Assembly: GCA_001603335.1 (NCBI GenBank)
Contig: LUYR01000605.1
Span: 1 to 9,570 of the forward strand
Reading direction: 5' to 3'
Source of the DNA: Rhodospirillales bacterium Alpha_05
GTDB taxonomy: Bacteria > Pseudomonadota > Alphaproteobacteria > Rhodospirillales > Rhodospirillaceae
DNA: 9,570 nt
Shown here: in pieces, positions 1 through 9,570 of the stretch
How the letters are laid out: every line of letters starts with the position of its first letter
Position numbering within the stretch: position 1 is the first letter of the stretch
Position numbers and translations under genes: made by a program
Notes under the pieces: model-generated
Databases searched by the model: none
What the model was told of the DNA's origin: nothing
The model's input: the letters and a program-made list of their open reading frames with translations, nothing else

Positions 1-491
1 GCCGCGGCGTCGGCGGCGAGGCTGCGGGCGACCTGGACGAGTTCGTCGCGCCCGCCGTAGCTCAGCGCGATCATCAGCGTGAGCGCGGTGTTGTTTGCGG
101 TCAGCGCCTCGACTTCGTCGAGTTGCTCCTGAATATCGGGCGCGAGCCGGGCCCGGTCGCCGATGATCCGCAGGCGGACGCCCTGTGCGTGCAGGTCGCG
201 CGCGTCGCGGCGCAGGTAGATGCGCAGCAGGCCCATGAGGTCCTTGACCTCGTCTTCCGGCCGCTTCCAGTTTTCCGATGAGAAGCCGAACAGGGTGAGG
301 TACTCGACCCCGAGGTCCCCGGCAGCGCGCACCACTGCGCGCACCGCCTCCATCCCCTTGCGATGCCCCGCAGCGCGCGGCAGATGACGCGCCTTCGCCC
401 AACGTCCGTTGCCATCCATGATGATGGCGACATGGCGCGGCGTGGCGCCTGCGGCTGCAGCAGCCACGATTTGGGATTCCGATCGAGCCAC
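1..491 (-). CDS. uppS: Undecaprenyl diphosphate synthase (cis-prenyltransferase), 3' end outside window
   Basis: Condenses isopentenyl diphosphate onto farnesyl diphosphate in cis to make C55 undecaprenyl diphosphate, the precursor of the lipid carrier for peptidoglycan and other envelope polymers. About 163 codons are present; the family is usually about 240-255 residues, so the C-terminal third, with the RTGGE-type substrate-binding motif, lies beyond base 1. Visible motifs are HVAIIMDGNGRWAK with catalytic Asp26 (same number as in E. coli), FGFSSENWKRP at about 68-78, VRLRIIGD, and SYGGRDELVQ near the end. I chose the GTG at 491-489, which starts 2 bp after the frr stop and gives a 24-residue lead before MDGNGRW, as in E. 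coli. An in-frame GTG at 467 is a shorter alternative. Only a weak AGG ribosome-binding site, inside the end of frr, precedes it, so translation is probably coupled to frr. Identity is certain; only the start is open. Confidence 0.97.
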   Translation of the reverse strand, partial: MARSESQIVAAAAAGATPRHVAIIMDGNGRWAKARHLPRAAGHRKGMEAVRAVVRAAGDLGVEYLTLFGFSSENWKRPEDEVKDLMGLLRIYLRRDARDLHAQGVRLRIIGDRARLAPDIQEQLDEVEALTANNTALTLMIALSYGGRDELVQVARSLAADAA

Positions 492-493
492 GG

Positions 494-1069
494 TCAGACC
501 TGCATGATTTCCTGTTCTTTGGAGGCGACGATCTCGTCCACCAGCTTGATCGTCCGGTCGGTGACCTTCTGGATCTCTTCGCCGTGGGTGTGCAGCTCGT
601 CCTTCGAGACCTCGCCGTCCTTTTCCGCCTTCTTCAGCGTTTCCATGCCGTCGCGGCGCGCGTTGCGCACCGAAACCCGGGTCTGCTCGGCGTATTTGCT
701 CGCGATTTTGGTGAGGTCGCGGCGGCGTTCCTCGGTGAGCGCCGGGACCGGCACGCGGACGGTCTGGCCGTCGACCACCGGATTAAGGCCGAGGCCCGCG
801 TCGCGAATCGCCTTTTCCACGGCCTTGACCGAACCCTTGTCCCACACCTGGACCGAAAGCATGCGCGCTTCGGGCACGCCGATGCTGCCGACCTGCTTGA
901 GCGGCGTGATCGCGCCGTAGACTTCCACCTGCACCGGCTCGAGGAGACCGGCGTGCGCACGCCCGGTACGCAGGCCCGCGAGTTCCTTCTTCAAGGCATC
1001 GACGGCGGACTCCATCCGGCCTTCAACCTCGAACAAAAGCTCCTCAAAATCAAACGGTTGCGCGGACAT
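494..1069 (-). CDS. frr: Ribosome recycling factor
   Basis: RRF works with EF-G in the cytoplasm to split the post-termination ribosome and release mRNA and tRNA. The product is 191 residues, close to the usual 185, with about six extra residues at the N-terminus. Family hallmarks in order are LRTGRAHAGLLEPVQVEVYG (about 33-52), VEKAIRDAGLGLNP (84-97), VRVPVPALTEERRRDLTK (104-121), and the arginine-rich RVSVRNARRD (131-140), which contains the conserved ribosome-contacting arginines. The C-terminus is KEQEIMQV. The ATG at 1069 lies 3 bp after the pyrH stop, and a purine-rich Shine-Dalgarno (AGAGAGGA) is embedded in the last pyrH codons. It is therefore co-transcribed and probably translationally coupled with pyrH. 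Nothing in it is unusual. Confidence 0.99.
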   Translation of the reverse strand: MSAQPFDFEELLFEVEGRMESAVDALKKELAGLRTGRAHAGLLEPVQVEVYGAITPLKQVGSIGVPEARMLSVQVWDKGSVKAVEKAIRDAGLGLNPVVDGQTVRVPVPALTEERRRDLTKIASKYAEQTRVSVRNARRDGMETLKKAEKDGEVSKDELHTHGEEIQKVTDRTIKLVDEIVASKEQEIMQV

Positions 1070-1072
1070 AAC

Positions 1073-1801
1073 TCAATCCTCTCTGGCAATGATCGTATAG
1101 AGCTGCTGTTCTCCGCCGAGAACCCGGCGCAGCGAGCGTTCCTCGTGCAGGGAGAACACCAGGATCGGAATATTGTTTTCGCGCGCCAGCGCGATCGCCG
1201 ACGCATCCATCACGTTCAAGCCCTTGATCAACACCTCGGTGAAGGTCAAACGCTCGTAACGCACCGCGTCCGGATCCTTTTTCGGGTCGGCCGAATAGAC
1301 GCCGTCAACCTGCGTCGCCTTCATCAGCGCATCGCAGTTCATTTCGGCGGCGCGCAGCGCGGCGGCGGTGTCGGTGGTGAAGAACGGGTTGCCGGTGCCG
1401 GCGGCGAAGATCACCACCCGCCCCTTTTCCATATGGCGCACCGCGCGGCGGCGGATGTAGGGCTCGCAGACGGTCGCCATCGGGATCGCGGAAAGCACGC
1501 GCGACGGCACGCCGGAACGCTCGAGCGCGTCCTGCACCGCGAGCGCGTTGATCACGGTGGCGAGCATGCCCATGTGGTCCGCGGTCGCGCGGTCCATGCC
1601 CCGGGTCGCGCCGGTGACGCCGCGGAAGATGTTGCCGCCGCCGATCACCACGCAGATCTCGACGCCCGCGTCATGGATGTCCTTGAGTTCGGCGGCGAGG
1701 CGCGTGACGACGCGTTCGTCCAGCCCGTATTCCTGCTGCCCCATCAGACCTTCGCCCGACAATTTCAGCAAAATACGACGGAACTTCGGCTGCGCGGTCA
1801 T
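1073..1801 (-). CDS. pyrH: Uridylate kinase (UMP kinase)
   Basis: Phosphorylates UMP to UDP with ATP, the first kinase step toward UTP and CTP; the bacterial enzyme is a hexamer of the amino-acid-kinase fold. The product is 242 residues, the normal length. Motifs in order are the phosphate-binding LLKLSGEGLMG (11-21), VVIGGGNIFRG (51-61), RATADHMGMLATVINALA (71-88), GTGNPFFTTDTAAALRA (135-151) and ATQVDGVYSADPKKDPDAV (162-180). The reading frame stays open a further 84 codons upstream. I chose the ATG at 1801 because homology begins there and a TGGGGGA Shine-Dalgarno sits just before it. The upstream extension would also run through the terminator at 1928-1960. It is first in a pyrH-frr-uppS unit with its own candidate promoter. 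Confidence 0.98.
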   Translation of the reverse strand: MTAQPKFRRILLKLSGEGLMGQQEYGLDERVVTRLAAELKDIHDAGVEICVVIGGGNIFRGVTGATRGMDRATADHMGMLATVINALAVQDALERSGVPSRVLSAIPMATVCEPYIRRRAVRHMEKGRVVIFAAGTGNPFFTTDTAAALRAAEMNCDALMKATQVDGVYSADPKKDPDAVRYERLTFTEVLIKGLNVMDASAIALARENNIPILVFSLHEERSLRRVLGGEQQLYTIIARED

Positions 1802-1825
1802 GACATCCCCCACGAAAATACGCTT

Positions 1826-1850
1826 GCGCCGCACCGGACGGCACCGGCGC
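1826..1850 (-). repeat. Inverted repeat in the pyrH upstream region
   Basis: The arms GCGCCG and CGGCGC close an imperfect hairpin. Inside it GCACCGG occurs twice as a direct repeat on the plus strand (1831-1837 and 1841-1847). The repeat starts 1 bp downstream of the candidate -10 box and would cover the expected transcription start near 1845. It could be an operator or a 5'-end structure, but in GC-rich DNA it may also be chance. No function can be assigned from this sequence. Confidence 0.35.
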
Positions 1851-1851
1851 G

Positions 1852-1881
1852 ATGATACACGATTATTGATATCTGTCTTAA
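1852..1881 (-). promoter_or_regulatory. Candidate sigma-70-type promoter for pyrH-frr-uppS
   Basis: Reading the minus strand, a TATCAT -10 box (1857-1852) lies 18 bp after TTAAGA, or 16 bp after AAGACA; each of these matches four of six bases of TTGACA. The surrounding sequence (GATATCAATAAT) is conspicuously AT-rich for this GC-rich window. It sits between the tsf terminator and pyrH, exactly where a new promoter is needed. The match is moderate and the transcription start is inferred, not shown. Confidence 0.45.
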
Positions 1882-1927
1882 GGAGAATCAGCCCGAAAGC
1901 CGTGTCTCCAGCCCTGCACGAAGGGCG

Positions 1928-1960
1928 AAAAAAACGGGGGATCGAGACCGATCCCCCGTT
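1928..1960 (-). terminator. Rho-independent terminator after tsf
   Basis: A perfect 11-bp stem (AACGGGGGATC pairing with GATCCCCCGTT, 1933-1943 with 1950-1960) encloses a 6-base loop. On the minus strand it is followed by a run of seven T (1934-1928, the first two within the stem). It lies 17 bp beyond the tsf stop codon. This is a textbook intrinsic terminator for the rpsB-tsf transcript and separates it from pyrH. On the plus strand no T run follows beyond the terminal TT, so it is directional. Confidence 0.92.
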
Positions 1961-1977
1961 GTCAGTAGACCGCCGGA

Positions 1978-2904
1978 TCAGGCGCCCTTGACCGCCGCCG
2001 CGACTTCCGCCGCGAAATCGGCCTCTTCCTTCTCGATGCCTTCGCCCAGGCACATGCGGACGAAGCCGACGAGCTTCACCGGAGCGCCGGCTTCCTTCTC
2101 GGCGTTGGCGACGACCTTGGCGATCTTGGTTTCGCCGTCGATGACGAAGATCTGCTCAAGGAGAACCGCTTCCTCGTAGTACTTGCGGATGCGGCCATCG
2201 ACCATCTTCTCGATGATCTCTTCCGGCTTGCCCGAAGCGCGAGCCTGCTCGGAGAGAACGTCGCGCTCACGCGCCAGCGCATCGGCATCGACCGAGGCGA
2301 CGTCGAGGAACAGCGGGTTCGCAGCGGCGACGTGCATCGCGATCTGCTTGCCGAGGGCTTCGAGAACCGCGGTCGAGCCGGTCGATTCGAGCGCGACCAG
2401 CACGCCGATCTTGCCGAGGCCCGGCGCAACCTGCGCGTGGACATAGGCGGCGACGACGCCGCTGTTCACCTTGAGCGCGGCGACGCGACGGAGGTGCATG
2501 TTCTCGCCGATGGTGCCGACCATGAAGGTCAGCTGTTCCTGGACGTTGCGGCCTTCGCCATAGGGCATCGCGGCGAGCGCTTCGACCGAGCCCTCAGCCT
2601 TGAGGCCGAGCTCGGCGACCTTGGCGACGTAGCCCTGGAAGATTTCGTTACGCGCGACGAAGTCGGTCTCGGAGTTGACTTCGACGACCGAGGCAGAGGT
2701 GCCGGCAACGGCAACGCCGACCAGGCCTTCGGCAGCGACGCGGCCGGCCTTCTTGGCGGCGGCGGCGAGGCCCTTCTTGCGCAGCCAGTCGATGGCGCCT
2801 TCGATGTCGCCGTCGGTTTCCGCCAGCGCCTTCTTGCAGTCCATCATTCCGGCGCCGGACTTTTCACGCAGGTCCTTGACGAGAGCAGCGGTGATCGCAG
2901 CCAT
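1978..2904 (-). CDS. tsf: Translation elongation factor Ts
   Basis: EF-Ts is the nucleotide-exchange factor that recycles EF-Tu-GDP to EF-Tu-GTP in the cytoplasm. The product is 308 residues, somewhat longer than the 283 of E. coli. The N-terminal UBA-like domain carries LREKSGAGMMDCKKAL (12-27). The exchange motif TDFVARNE is at 80-87, with the Asp81-Phe82 pair corresponding to the pair that displaces Mg from EF-Tu. The core continues through GENMHLRRVAAL, and the dimerisation/C-terminal part ends in EVAAAVKGA. The frame is open 65 codons farther upstream. I chose the ATG at 2904 because the family N-terminus MAAITAALVKDLRE starts there and an AAAGGA Shine-Dalgarno lies about 10 bp upstream. 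The longer version would read through the intergenic hairpin into rpsB. It is second gene of rpsB-tsf, a nearly universal pairing. Confidence 0.98.
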   Translation of the reverse strand: MAAITAALVKDLREKSGAGMMDCKKALAETDGDIEGAIDWLRKKGLAAAAKKAGRVAAEGLVGVAVAGTSASVVEVNSETDFVARNEIFQGYVAKVAELGLKAEGSVEALAAMPYGEGRNVQEQLTFMVGTIGENMHLRRVAALKVNSGVVAAYVHAQVAPGLGKIGVLVALESTGSTAVLEALGKQIAMHVAAANPLFLDVASVDADALARERDVLSEQARASGKPEEIIEKMVDGRIRKYYEEAVLLEQIFVIDGETKIAKVVANAEKEAGAPVKLVGFVRMCLGEGIEKEEADFAAEVAAAVKGA

Positions 2905-2948
2905 GATTCTGGGATCCTTTCGGGGTATCGGGTAACGGATGGGGCACG

Positions 2949-2992
2949 AAAAAACCGAGGCCGGGCGGGCCGTTTCCGACCCGCCGCGGCCT
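2949..2992 (-). terminator. Terminator-like hairpin with GAAA tetraloop between rpsB and tsf
   Basis: On the minus strand an AGGCCG/CGGCCT stem continues, past one bulged C, into GGCGGGTCG paired with CGGCCCGCC (one G-T wobble), capped by a GAAA tetraloop. Six T (2954-2949) follow after a short CGG spacer. This looks like an intrinsic terminator or attenuator inside the 103-bp rpsB-tsf gap, 15 bp past the rpsB stop. Since tsf shows no obvious promoter of its own between the hairpin and its start, partial read-through or an RNA-processing role is more likely than full termination. The structure is seen directly; its effect is inferred. Confidence 0.7.
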
Positions 2993-3007
2993 AAAGCTGC
3001 AACGCGA

Positions 3008-3802
3008 TTAGTGCGTGGCTTCCTCGGCGGTCGCTTCCGGAGCTTCCGGAGCTTCGGCTTCGTCGACGAAGACTTCGTCGGCCGCGCCGATGTCGACACC
3101 CGCGTCGGTCAGTTCGGTCTGGATGCCGTCGAGCACCGCGCCGCTGATCAGTTCGCAATAGGTGTTGATCGCGCGGATCGCGTCATCGTTGCCCGGAACC
3201 GGGAAGTCGATGGTGTCCGGATCGGAGTTGCTGTCGCAGATCGCCACGACCGGAATGCCGAGCTTCTTGGCTTCCTGAACCGCGAGGCTCTCCTTCAGGG
3301 TGTCGATCACGAACAGGATGTCCGGCAGGCCGCCCATGTCCTTGATGCCGCCGAGCGCGCGCTCGAGCTTGTCGCGCTCACGGTTGAGGTTGAGCTGCTC
3401 GCGCTTGGTCAGGCCCTGGAGCTCGCCGCTGTTGATGCGCTGGTCGATTTCGCGCAGGCGGCGGATCGAGAGCGACACGGTCTTCCAGTTGGTCAGCATG
3501 CCGCCGAGCCAACGATGGTTGACGTAGTACTGGCCGCAACGCTTGGCCGCTTCAGCGATCGGCTCCTGCGCTTGGCGCTTGGTACCGACGAACAGGACGC
3601 GGCCACCACCGGCAACGATCTGCTGCACCGCCTGCATCGCCCGATAGAGCATCGGAACGGTCTGCTGCAGGTCGATGATGTGGATGTTGTCGCGCGAGCC
3701 GAAGAGGAACGGAGCCATCTTCGGATTCCAGCGGCGGGTGTTGTGGCCGAAGTGCACGCCAGACTGAATCAGCTGGCTCATAGAGAAAGTCGGAAGCGCC
3801 AT
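3008..3802 (-). CDS. rpsB: 30S ribosomal protein S2
   Basis: S2 is a late-assembling protein of the small ribosomal subunit, needed for binding S1. The product is 264 residues, against 241 in E. coli. Signature segments are SGVHFGHNTRRWNPKMAPFL (14-33), NHRWLGGMLTNWKTV (95-109), GGIKDMGGLPDILFVID (151-167) and the SNSDPDTIDFPVPGNDDAIR block (191-210). The extra length is an acidic, Ala/Pro/Glu-rich tail from about residue 244 (DEVFVDEAEAPEAPEATAEE). The ATG at 3802 is set by homology (MALPTFSMSQL) and by a GCGAGGA Shine-Dalgarno 4 bp upstream. The frame is open 51 codons farther up, but that stretch runs through the leader and promoter, so I reject it. It is first gene of rpsB-tsf and has its own promoter. 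Confidence 0.99.
   Translation of the reverse strand: MALPTFSMSQLIQSGVHFGHNTRRWNPKMAPFLFGSRDNIHIIDLQQTVPMLYRAMQAVQQIVAGGGRVLFVGTKRQAQEPIAEAAKRCGQYYVNHRWLGGMLTNWKTVSLSIRRLREIDQRINSGELQGLTKREQLNLNRERDKLERALGGIKDMGGLPDILFVIDTLKESLAVQEAKKLGIPVVAICDSNSDPDTIDFPVPGNDDAIRAINTYCELISGAVLDGIQTELTDAGVDIGAADEVFVDEAEAPEAPEATAEEATH
3033..3050 (-). repeat. Two tandem 9-bp copies in the rpsB tail
   Basis: The plus-strand unit GCTTCCGGA occurs twice in tandem and is followed by a degenerate third copy (GCTTCGGCT, 3051-3059). They encode the EAPEAPEA run of the S2 acidic C-terminal tail. It is in frame, so slippage would lengthen or shorten the tail without breaking the gene. Confidence 0.6.
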
Positions 3803-3806
3803 GATA

Positions 3807-3867
3807 TCCTCGCTTTTCCGGTTGAAACGTCCGCAGGCCGCAGAAGGCTTTCCCTTCACCGGAGCGA
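3807..3867 (-). promoter_or_regulatory. Structured rpsB leader: helix reaching the Shine-Dalgarno, candidate S2 autoregulatory element
   Basis: In the minus-strand RNA, UCGCU-CCGGU-GAA (complement of 3867-3855) can pair with UUC-ACCGG-AGCGA (complement of 3826-3810). This gives 13 base pairs with one bulged A and a three-A bulge. The 3' arm ends on the first A of the AGGA ribosome-binding site (3810-3807), 4 bp before the rpsB start. An alternative small hairpin, GAAGG-GAAAG-CCUUC, uses the same GAA and would compete with it. S2 is known to repress its own operon in E. coli. That this leader does the same is inference. Confidence 0.4.
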
Positions 3868-3912
3868 CCGCACCAGAGGCGCGGCCGCAAGGCCCACGTG
3901 AGTGATGGGGTG

Positions 3913-3941
3913 GAGATAGCGGCTCGCAGGCGCTTTGGCAA
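3913..3941 (-). promoter_or_regulatory. Sigma-70-type promoter for rpsB-tsf
   Basis: On the minus strand TTGCCA (3941-3936, five of six to TTGACA) is followed after exactly 17 bp by TATCTC (3918-3913). The extended -10 GCTATCTC resembles the GCTANAWC housekeeping -10 described for alphaproteobacteria such as Caulobacter. The -35 begins 6 bp after the dnaE stop. The predicted start near 3906 gives a leader of about 100 bases. It is the best promoter match in the gap. Confidence 0.6.
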
Positions 3942-3947
3942 GCAGTT

Positions 3948-7424
<3,477 letters not shown>

Positions 7425-7438
7425 CTGGGCCGCTACTC

Positions 7439-8111
<673 letters not shown>

Positions 8112-8119
<8 letters not shown>

Positions 8120-9359
8120 AGCGCAACGCCTCCACCGGATCGAGGCGCGCGGCGCGCCATGCCGGATAAATCGTGGCGGCGAGGGAAAGCCCGAGCGCCA
8201 TCAGAACCACAGTGACCACCTCGCCGGAATCGACCTCGGCGGGAAGTCGGGAGAGGAAGTAGATTTCCGCATTGAACAGATTGGTGCCGGAGAACCGCTC
8301 GATGAACTGGCGGATGCTCTCGATGTTGGCGCAGAACACCAGCCCGAGCACCACGCCCGCGGCCGTGCCGACCACGCCGATCGACGCCCCCGCCATCAGG
8401 AAGATGCGCAACACCGCACCCCGGCTCGCGCCCATGGTGCGCATGATCGCGATGTCGCGGCCCTTGTCCTTCACCAGCATGATCAGGCCCGAGATGATGT
8501 TGAACGCCGCCACCAGGATGATCAGGGTGAGGATCAGGAACATCACGTTCCGCTCCACCTCGACGGCGGTGAAGAACGACGAGTTCGCCTGACGCCAATC
8601 GTAGATCGAGACCGTCGGCCCGATCATCGGGCGGATCTCCGCCGCGACCTTCGCGGTGAGGTCGGCATTGGCGAGGCCGATGCTGATCTGCGACACCCGG
8701 TTGTCCATGCCGAAGTAGGTCTGCGCCGCGGCAAGGGGGATGAACACGTAGGAGCTGTCGTACTCCGACATGCCGACCTTGAAGATCGCCGCCACGGTGT
8801 AGGCGCGCACCCGCGGCACCGAGCCGAACACCGTCGCCTGGCCCTTGGGCGAGATCAACGTGAGCTGATCGCCCACCGTCAGGCCGAGCTTCTGCGCCAT
8901 CCGTTCGCCGATCACCACGGCGTTGTCGCCCTCGAAGTTGGCGAGGTCGCCGAAGCGGATGTTGTCGGCGAAGATCGGCCGGTTGCGCAGGCTTTCCGGC
9001 GCGACGCCGTGAACCAGCGCGCCGAAGTTGTTGCCACGCGCGGTCACCATCACCTGCGCCTCGACCTCGGGCGTCGCATAGGTCACGCCCGGCAGCTTGC
9101 GGATTTCGCCCGCCAGCGCGTCGTAGCTGCCGATCCCCTGCCCGCCCAGCGCGTAGACCGCAAGGTGGCCATTGACGCCGAGAATCCGCCCGAGCAACTC
9201 GGTGCGGAACCCGTTCATCACCGACATCACGATGATCAGGGTCGCCACGCCGAGCATGATCCCGGCGAGCGAGAACCCGGCGATCACCGAGACGAAGCCC
9301 TCCTTGCGGCGGGCGCGCAGGTAGCGGAACGCGACCATGCGCTCGAACGGACCGAACAA
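8112..9359 (-). CDS. lolC: Lipoprotein-releasing ABC transporter permease, LolC/LolE family
   Basis: Inner-membrane permease that extracts mature lipoproteins from the membrane and hands them to LolA. The product is 415 residues. The N-terminus FERMVAFRYLRARR is followed by a first membrane segment (about 22-47, ending VMSVMNGFR). A long periplasmic domain (about 50-268) follows, then three C-terminal segments (about 270-296, 317-343 and 380-399). The cytoplasmic loop KDKGRDIAIMRTMGAS (297-312) is the usual coupling-helix region that contacts LolD. The tail YPAWRAARLDPVEALRYE is typical of the LolCE/FtsX/MacB fold. The start is a TTG at 9359 with AGGAG 7 bp upstream. The first ATG (9338) would lose seven residues of the conserved N-terminus and has no good ribosome-binding site. 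Only one permease gene is present here; there is no second lolE-like gene after lolD, so the transporter may be a homodimer or use a gene elsewhere. Confidence 0.94.
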
Positions 9360-9366
9360 AGGCGTT

Positions 9367-9371
9367 CTCCT
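9367..9371 (-). promoter_or_regulatory. Shine-Dalgarno supporting the TTG start of lolC
   Basis: AGGAG on the minus strand is separated by 7 bases from the TTG at 9359. It is the only strong ribosome-binding site near the 5' end of lolC. It decides in favour of TTG over the in-frame ATG at 9338. Confidence 0.75.
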
Positions 9372-9384
9372 AGTCCAGATTGTG

Positions 9385-9570
9385 TCAGGCGGTCAGACGC
9401 GCGATCGCCGCTTCGGGAGAGAGGGTCTCGCGCTCGCCGGTGGCGCGCGCCTTGATTTCCACCACGCCGTCCTTCAGGCCCTTCGGCCCCACCACGAGTT
9501 GGTACGGCAGGCCCAAAAGATCCATAGTCGCGAACTTCGCACCCGCCCGCTCGTCGCGGTCGTCGTAGAG
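9385..9570 (-). CDS. proS: Prolyl-tRNA synthetase, C-terminal 61 residues (5' part outside window)
   Basis: The gene enters from the right edge and ends at TGA 9387-9385, 25 bp before lolC. The visible residues LYDDRDERAGAKFATMDLLG, then LPYQLVVGPKGLKDGVVEIK and RATGERETLSPEAAIARL, form the end of the class II anticodon-binding domain of ProS, which charges tRNA-Pro with proline. The protein stops directly after this domain. That fits both the bacterial ProS with an internal editing domain and the short form (about 430-440 residues) without it that is common in alphaproteobacteria. Which one applies depends on sequence outside the window. The short gap to lolC and the lack of a terminator suggest shared transcription with lolC-lolD-dnaE. 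Confidence 0.95.
   Translation of the reverse strand, partial: LYDDRDERAGAKFATMDLLGLPYQLVVGPKGLKDGVVEIKARATGERETLSPEAAIARLTA

Noticed and set aside
584..1855. 423-codon plus-strand frame opposite frr and pyrH
   Set aside because: Codon-aligned shadow of two well-recognised genes that happen to share a frame. It is open only because they avoid the three relevant sense codons.
1911..1926. Small GCCCT/AGGGC hairpin just beyond the tsf terminator
   Set aside because: Only 5 bp of stem with no T run after it on the minus strand; probably chance in GC-rich sequence.
1802..2053. 84-codon N-terminal extension of pyrH
   Set aside because: It would read through the tsf terminator and the pyrH promoter region and overlap the end of tsf. 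PyrH homology and a good Shine-Dalgarno start at 1801.
3064..3080. Palindrome CGACGAAG-A-CTTCGTCG near the end of rpsB
   Set aside because: It encodes the symmetrical peptide DEVFVDE in the acidic S2 tail. Codon choice alone yields the palindrome, and no T run or regulatory context follows.

Overview
The window is an ordinary, gene-dense stretch of housekeeping chromosome from a GC-rich proteobacterium. It is most likely an alphaproteobacterium, perhaps Rhodospirillales-like. That placement rests on protein character, the gene order proS-lolC-lolD-dnaE-rpsB-tsf-pyrH-frr-uppS, a short-type ProS C-terminus and a single LolC/E-type permease followed directly by lolD and dnaE. No species can be named from the sequence alone. 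Every gene I can support lies on the minus strand, so transcription runs from high to low coordinates.

Layout in the direction of transcription. (1) 9570-3948: the C-terminus of prolyl-tRNA synthetase (proS, partial), the lipoprotein-release permease (lolC/E type, TTG start), its ATPase (lolD, overlapping lolC by 8 bp) and the DNA polymerase III alpha subunit (dnaE, 14 bp after lolD). The tight spacing suggests one operon. (2) 3947-1978: a 145-bp gap holding a good sigma-70-type promoter and a structured leader, then rpsB (ribosomal protein S2) and tsf (EF-Ts). A GC-rich hairpin with a T run lies between rpsB and tsf, and a textbook intrinsic terminator lies after tsf. (3) 1927-1: a candidate promoter followed by pyrH (UMP kinase), frr (ribosome recycling factor) and the start of uppS (undecaprenyl diphosphate synthase, running off the window). 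These three genes are separated by only 2-3 bp.

The genes serve core growth functions: tRNA charging, outer-membrane lipoprotein export, replication, translation (S2, EF-Ts, RRF), pyrimidine nucleotide supply and the lipid carrier for cell-wall synthesis. No RNA genes, mobile elements, CRISPR arrays, prophage or defence genes are visible, and no gap without a gene exceeds about 180 bp.

I found no undescribed biological system. The points most worth a second look are regulatory: a helix in the rpsB leader that reaches the Shine-Dalgarno sequence (candidate S2 autoregulation), the GAAA-capped hairpin between rpsB and tsf, and the terminator/promoter pair that splits tsf from pyrH.
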